Below, piece after piece: positions 6,892-7,629 of a stretch of 7,629 bases of DNA. The stretch comes from an uncultured Alistipes sp. GTDB lineage: Bacteria > Bacteroidota > Bacteroidia > Bacteroidales > Rikenellaceae. The position numbers and the translations under genes were made by a program. The notes beneath the pieces were generated by a model. That model saw only the letters and a program-made list of their open reading frames with translations, made no database searches and was not told the DNA's origin. The stretch covers positions 1-7,629 of the forward strand of contig CALGRZ010000082.1 in NCBI GenBank assembly GCA_937880705.1, read 5' to 3'. How positions within the stretch are numbered: position 1 is the first letter of the stretch; every line of letters begins with the position of its first letter.

Positions 6892-7356
6892 ATGAACCAA
6901 AAAACGCATCGTCTGTCGATTATCCGAAAGATTATTCGCACCGAGTCTATCTCTTCGCAGGAGGAGCTTATTGCCCGTCTTGAGGAGTGTGGCGTGAAGA
7001 TCACGCAGTCTACGTTGTCGCGCGATTTGAAGTTTATGCATGTGGCCAAGGTGCCCAACAAGGAGAAGGGCTATATCTATGTTCTGCCCAGCAGCTCGCG
7101 TGGCGATGTGACCATCTCGTCGAACATCTCGGACAACATCATCGACATCGCCTTTTCGGGCAATCTGTGTGTAATATCTACCAAGCCGGGCTATGCCTCG
7201 GCAATCTCGGTACCTATTGATAATAAGGGTATTAGCGATGTTCTCGGCACCATTGCCGGCGACAATACCATTCTGCTTATTCTGCGCGAGGACTTCGATA
7301 TGGAGTCGCTTATGGCGCAGCTCTGCATGCTCTTCCCGTCGCTCCGTCAGCTCTGA
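6892..7356 (+). CDS. argR: Arginine repressor
   Basis: The 154-residue length is normal for ArgR/AhrC, a hexameric DNA-binding protein that senses L-arginine and controls arginine biosynthesis and catabolism genes. The N-terminal winged helix (about 1-70) includes SSQEELIARLEECGVKITQS and then TLSRDLKFM, where the S-R-D recognition region is the family hallmark. The C-terminal oligomerisation and arginine-binding domain (about 80-154) has TKPGYASAISVPID and LGTIAGDNTILLI. The usual GDDT ligand motif reads GDNT here (residues 123-126), so the second Asp is Asn125. The ATG at 6892 gives the standard MNQKTHRL start and follows a matching promoter. No arginine biosynthesis gene is adjacent in the window; the gene is followed directly by the repeat block. 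Confidence 0.95.
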   Translation: MNQKTHRLSIIRKIIRTESISSQEELIARLEECGVKITQSTLSRDLKFMHVAKVPNKEKGYIYVLPSSSRGDVTISSNISDNIIDIAFSGNLCVISTKPGYASAISVPIDNKGISDVLGTIAGDNTILLILREDFDMESLMAQLCMLFPSLRQL

Positions 7357-7369
7357 TCTCGCAGAGCAA

Positions 7370-7458
7370 GTAGGGCGTGATAGGACGAGTAGAGCGTGAT
7401 AGGAAGAAATAGGACTTAATAGGAAGAAATAGGAAGAAATAGGAAGAAATAGGGATAG
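7370..7458 (+). repeat. Left array of a degenerate 10-bp repeat (ATAGGAAGAA type)
   Basis: Starting 14 bases after the argR stop there are about nine units of 9-10 bases. Four are identical ATAGGAAGAA (7399-7408, 7419-7428, 7429-7438, 7439-7448), one is ATAGGACTTA (7409-7418), and the rest are diverged (GTAGGGCGTG, ATAGGACGAG, TAGAGCGTG, ATAGGGATAG). The strand is purine-rich. Because the period is 10, the TAG in each unit falls in all three plus-strand frames, so the block cannot be coding on that strand. Confidence 0.9.
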
Positions 7459-7557
7459 CAGGTTGCTACCGGCTAAATGTCGGCCGCGCTTAATCCTATT
7501 AAGTCCTATTAAGTCCTATTCAGTCCTATCGACTGCGCAAAGTCCTATCGACTGCGC
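7372..7557. repeat. Long imperfect inverted repeat formed by the two decamer arrays
   Basis: The reverse complement of 7494-7557 aligns with the left array in the same unit order: two GCG-GATAGGA modules on the outside, then ATAGGACTTA and ATAGGA units inside. The best core is a perfect 17-bp pair (7408-7424 with 7494-7510, and equally with 7504-7520). The centre (7459-7493) is non-repeat; at its edge is a small perfect hairpin TAGCA-GGT-TGCTA (7456-7468), followed by CGGC/GCCG (7470-7473 with 7483-7486). RNA or single-stranded DNA from here could fold in several slipped registers. No T-tract follows, so it is not a canonical intrinsic terminator, though it may help end the argR transcript. 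Confidence 0.75.
7494..7557 (-). repeat. Right array: inverted decamers and two 17-bp direct repeats
   Basis: Units on the plus strand are TCCTATTAAG (7494-7503 and 7504-7513), TCCTATTCAG (7514-7523), then a longer form that carries CGACTGCGC after TCCTAT. The sequence AGTCCTATCGACTGCGC occurs twice without a mismatch (7522-7538 and 7541-7557), giving a 19-base period. The array is the reverse complement type of the left array and runs directly into the C-rich tract. Confidence 0.88.
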
Positions 7558-7629
7558 CCCGCGCCCCGCGCCCCCTGCCTCCGCCCCCCTGCCCCTCGCC
7601 CCCGCGCCCCGCGCCCACACCGCCCCCTG
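7554..7629. repeat. C-rich low-complexity tract with GCGCCCC heptamers, cut by the window edge
   Basis: From 7557 to the window end (73 bases) I count 52 C, 14 G, 5 T and 2 A. Nine runs of three or more C are present. GCGCCCC is tandem three times at 7554-7574 and recurs at 7604-7616. The minus strand therefore has nine G-runs with mostly short loops, a strong G-quadruplex pattern; the plus strand is C-rich and G-poor, like a Rho-utilisation site. No gene is supportable here. Confidence 0.85.

Noticed and set aside
7357..7400. Ordinary intrinsic terminator just after argR
   Set aside because: No GC-rich hairpin followed by a T-tract occurs here; the long inverted repeat further on also lacks a T-tract.
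7456..7486. Integron attC site or IS terminal inverted repeat in the centre of the repeat block
   Set aside because: No RYYYAAC/GTTRRRY core sites, no target duplication and no integrase or transposase gene are visible.
7370..7557. CRISPR array
   Set aside because: The units are 10 or 19 bases in direct tandem without unique spacers, and no cas gene is present.

Overview
The window looks like a chromosomal segment from a Bacteroidales bacterium. The evidence is: promoters of the Bacteroidetes type (TTTG at -33, TAnnTTTG at -7), absence of strong Shine-Dalgarno sequences, two lipoproteins with Ig/FN3-like repeats of the kind common in gut Bacteroidales, a butyrate kinase, and moderately GC-rich coding DNA beside AT-rich intergenic DNA. 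Alistipes or another Rikenellaceae member would fit, but that is an impression and not a demonstrated assignment.

Layout. (1) Positions 1-2633, + strand: a tight run of the 3' part of butyrate kinase (buk), type II 3-dehydroquinate dehydratase (aroQ) and a polysaccharide flippase of the Wzx/WzxC type, with gaps of 6 and 3 bases. (2) Positions 2630-3568, - strand: thiL (thiamine-monophosphate kinase), which converges on the flippase gene so that the two stop codons overlap. Its promoter reaches into an intrinsic terminator and leaves almost no 5' leader. (3) Positions 3598-6584, - strand: two adjacent lipoprotein genes 12 bases apart, ending in that strong hairpin terminator. The upstream one has four FN3-like repeats; the downstream one has three Ig-like repeats plus a C-terminal domain resembling DUF1566/FISUMP. 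(4) Positions 6585-6891: an AT-rich divergent intergenic region with promoter candidates in both directions and possible operator dyads. (5) Positions 6892-7356, + strand: argR, the arginine repressor, with GDNT where the family usually has GDDT. (6) Positions 7357-7629: non-coding, highly structured DNA. Two arrays of a degenerate 10-bp repeat (ATAGGA-type) lie in opposite orientation around a 35-base centre and form a long imperfect inverted repeat. They run directly into a C-rich, nearly A-free tract that reaches the window edge.

How the genes relate. The first three genes are probably co-transcribed but serve different pathways (butyrate/ATP, shikimate, surface glycan). The lipoprotein pair is probably one secreted or surface-anchored unit of unknown function. 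ArgR is a single-gene regulator within the window; its targets are not visible apart from possible self-regulation. No mobile element, CRISPR array, RNA gene or defence system was seen. The part least explained by known features is the repeat and C-rich block after argR.
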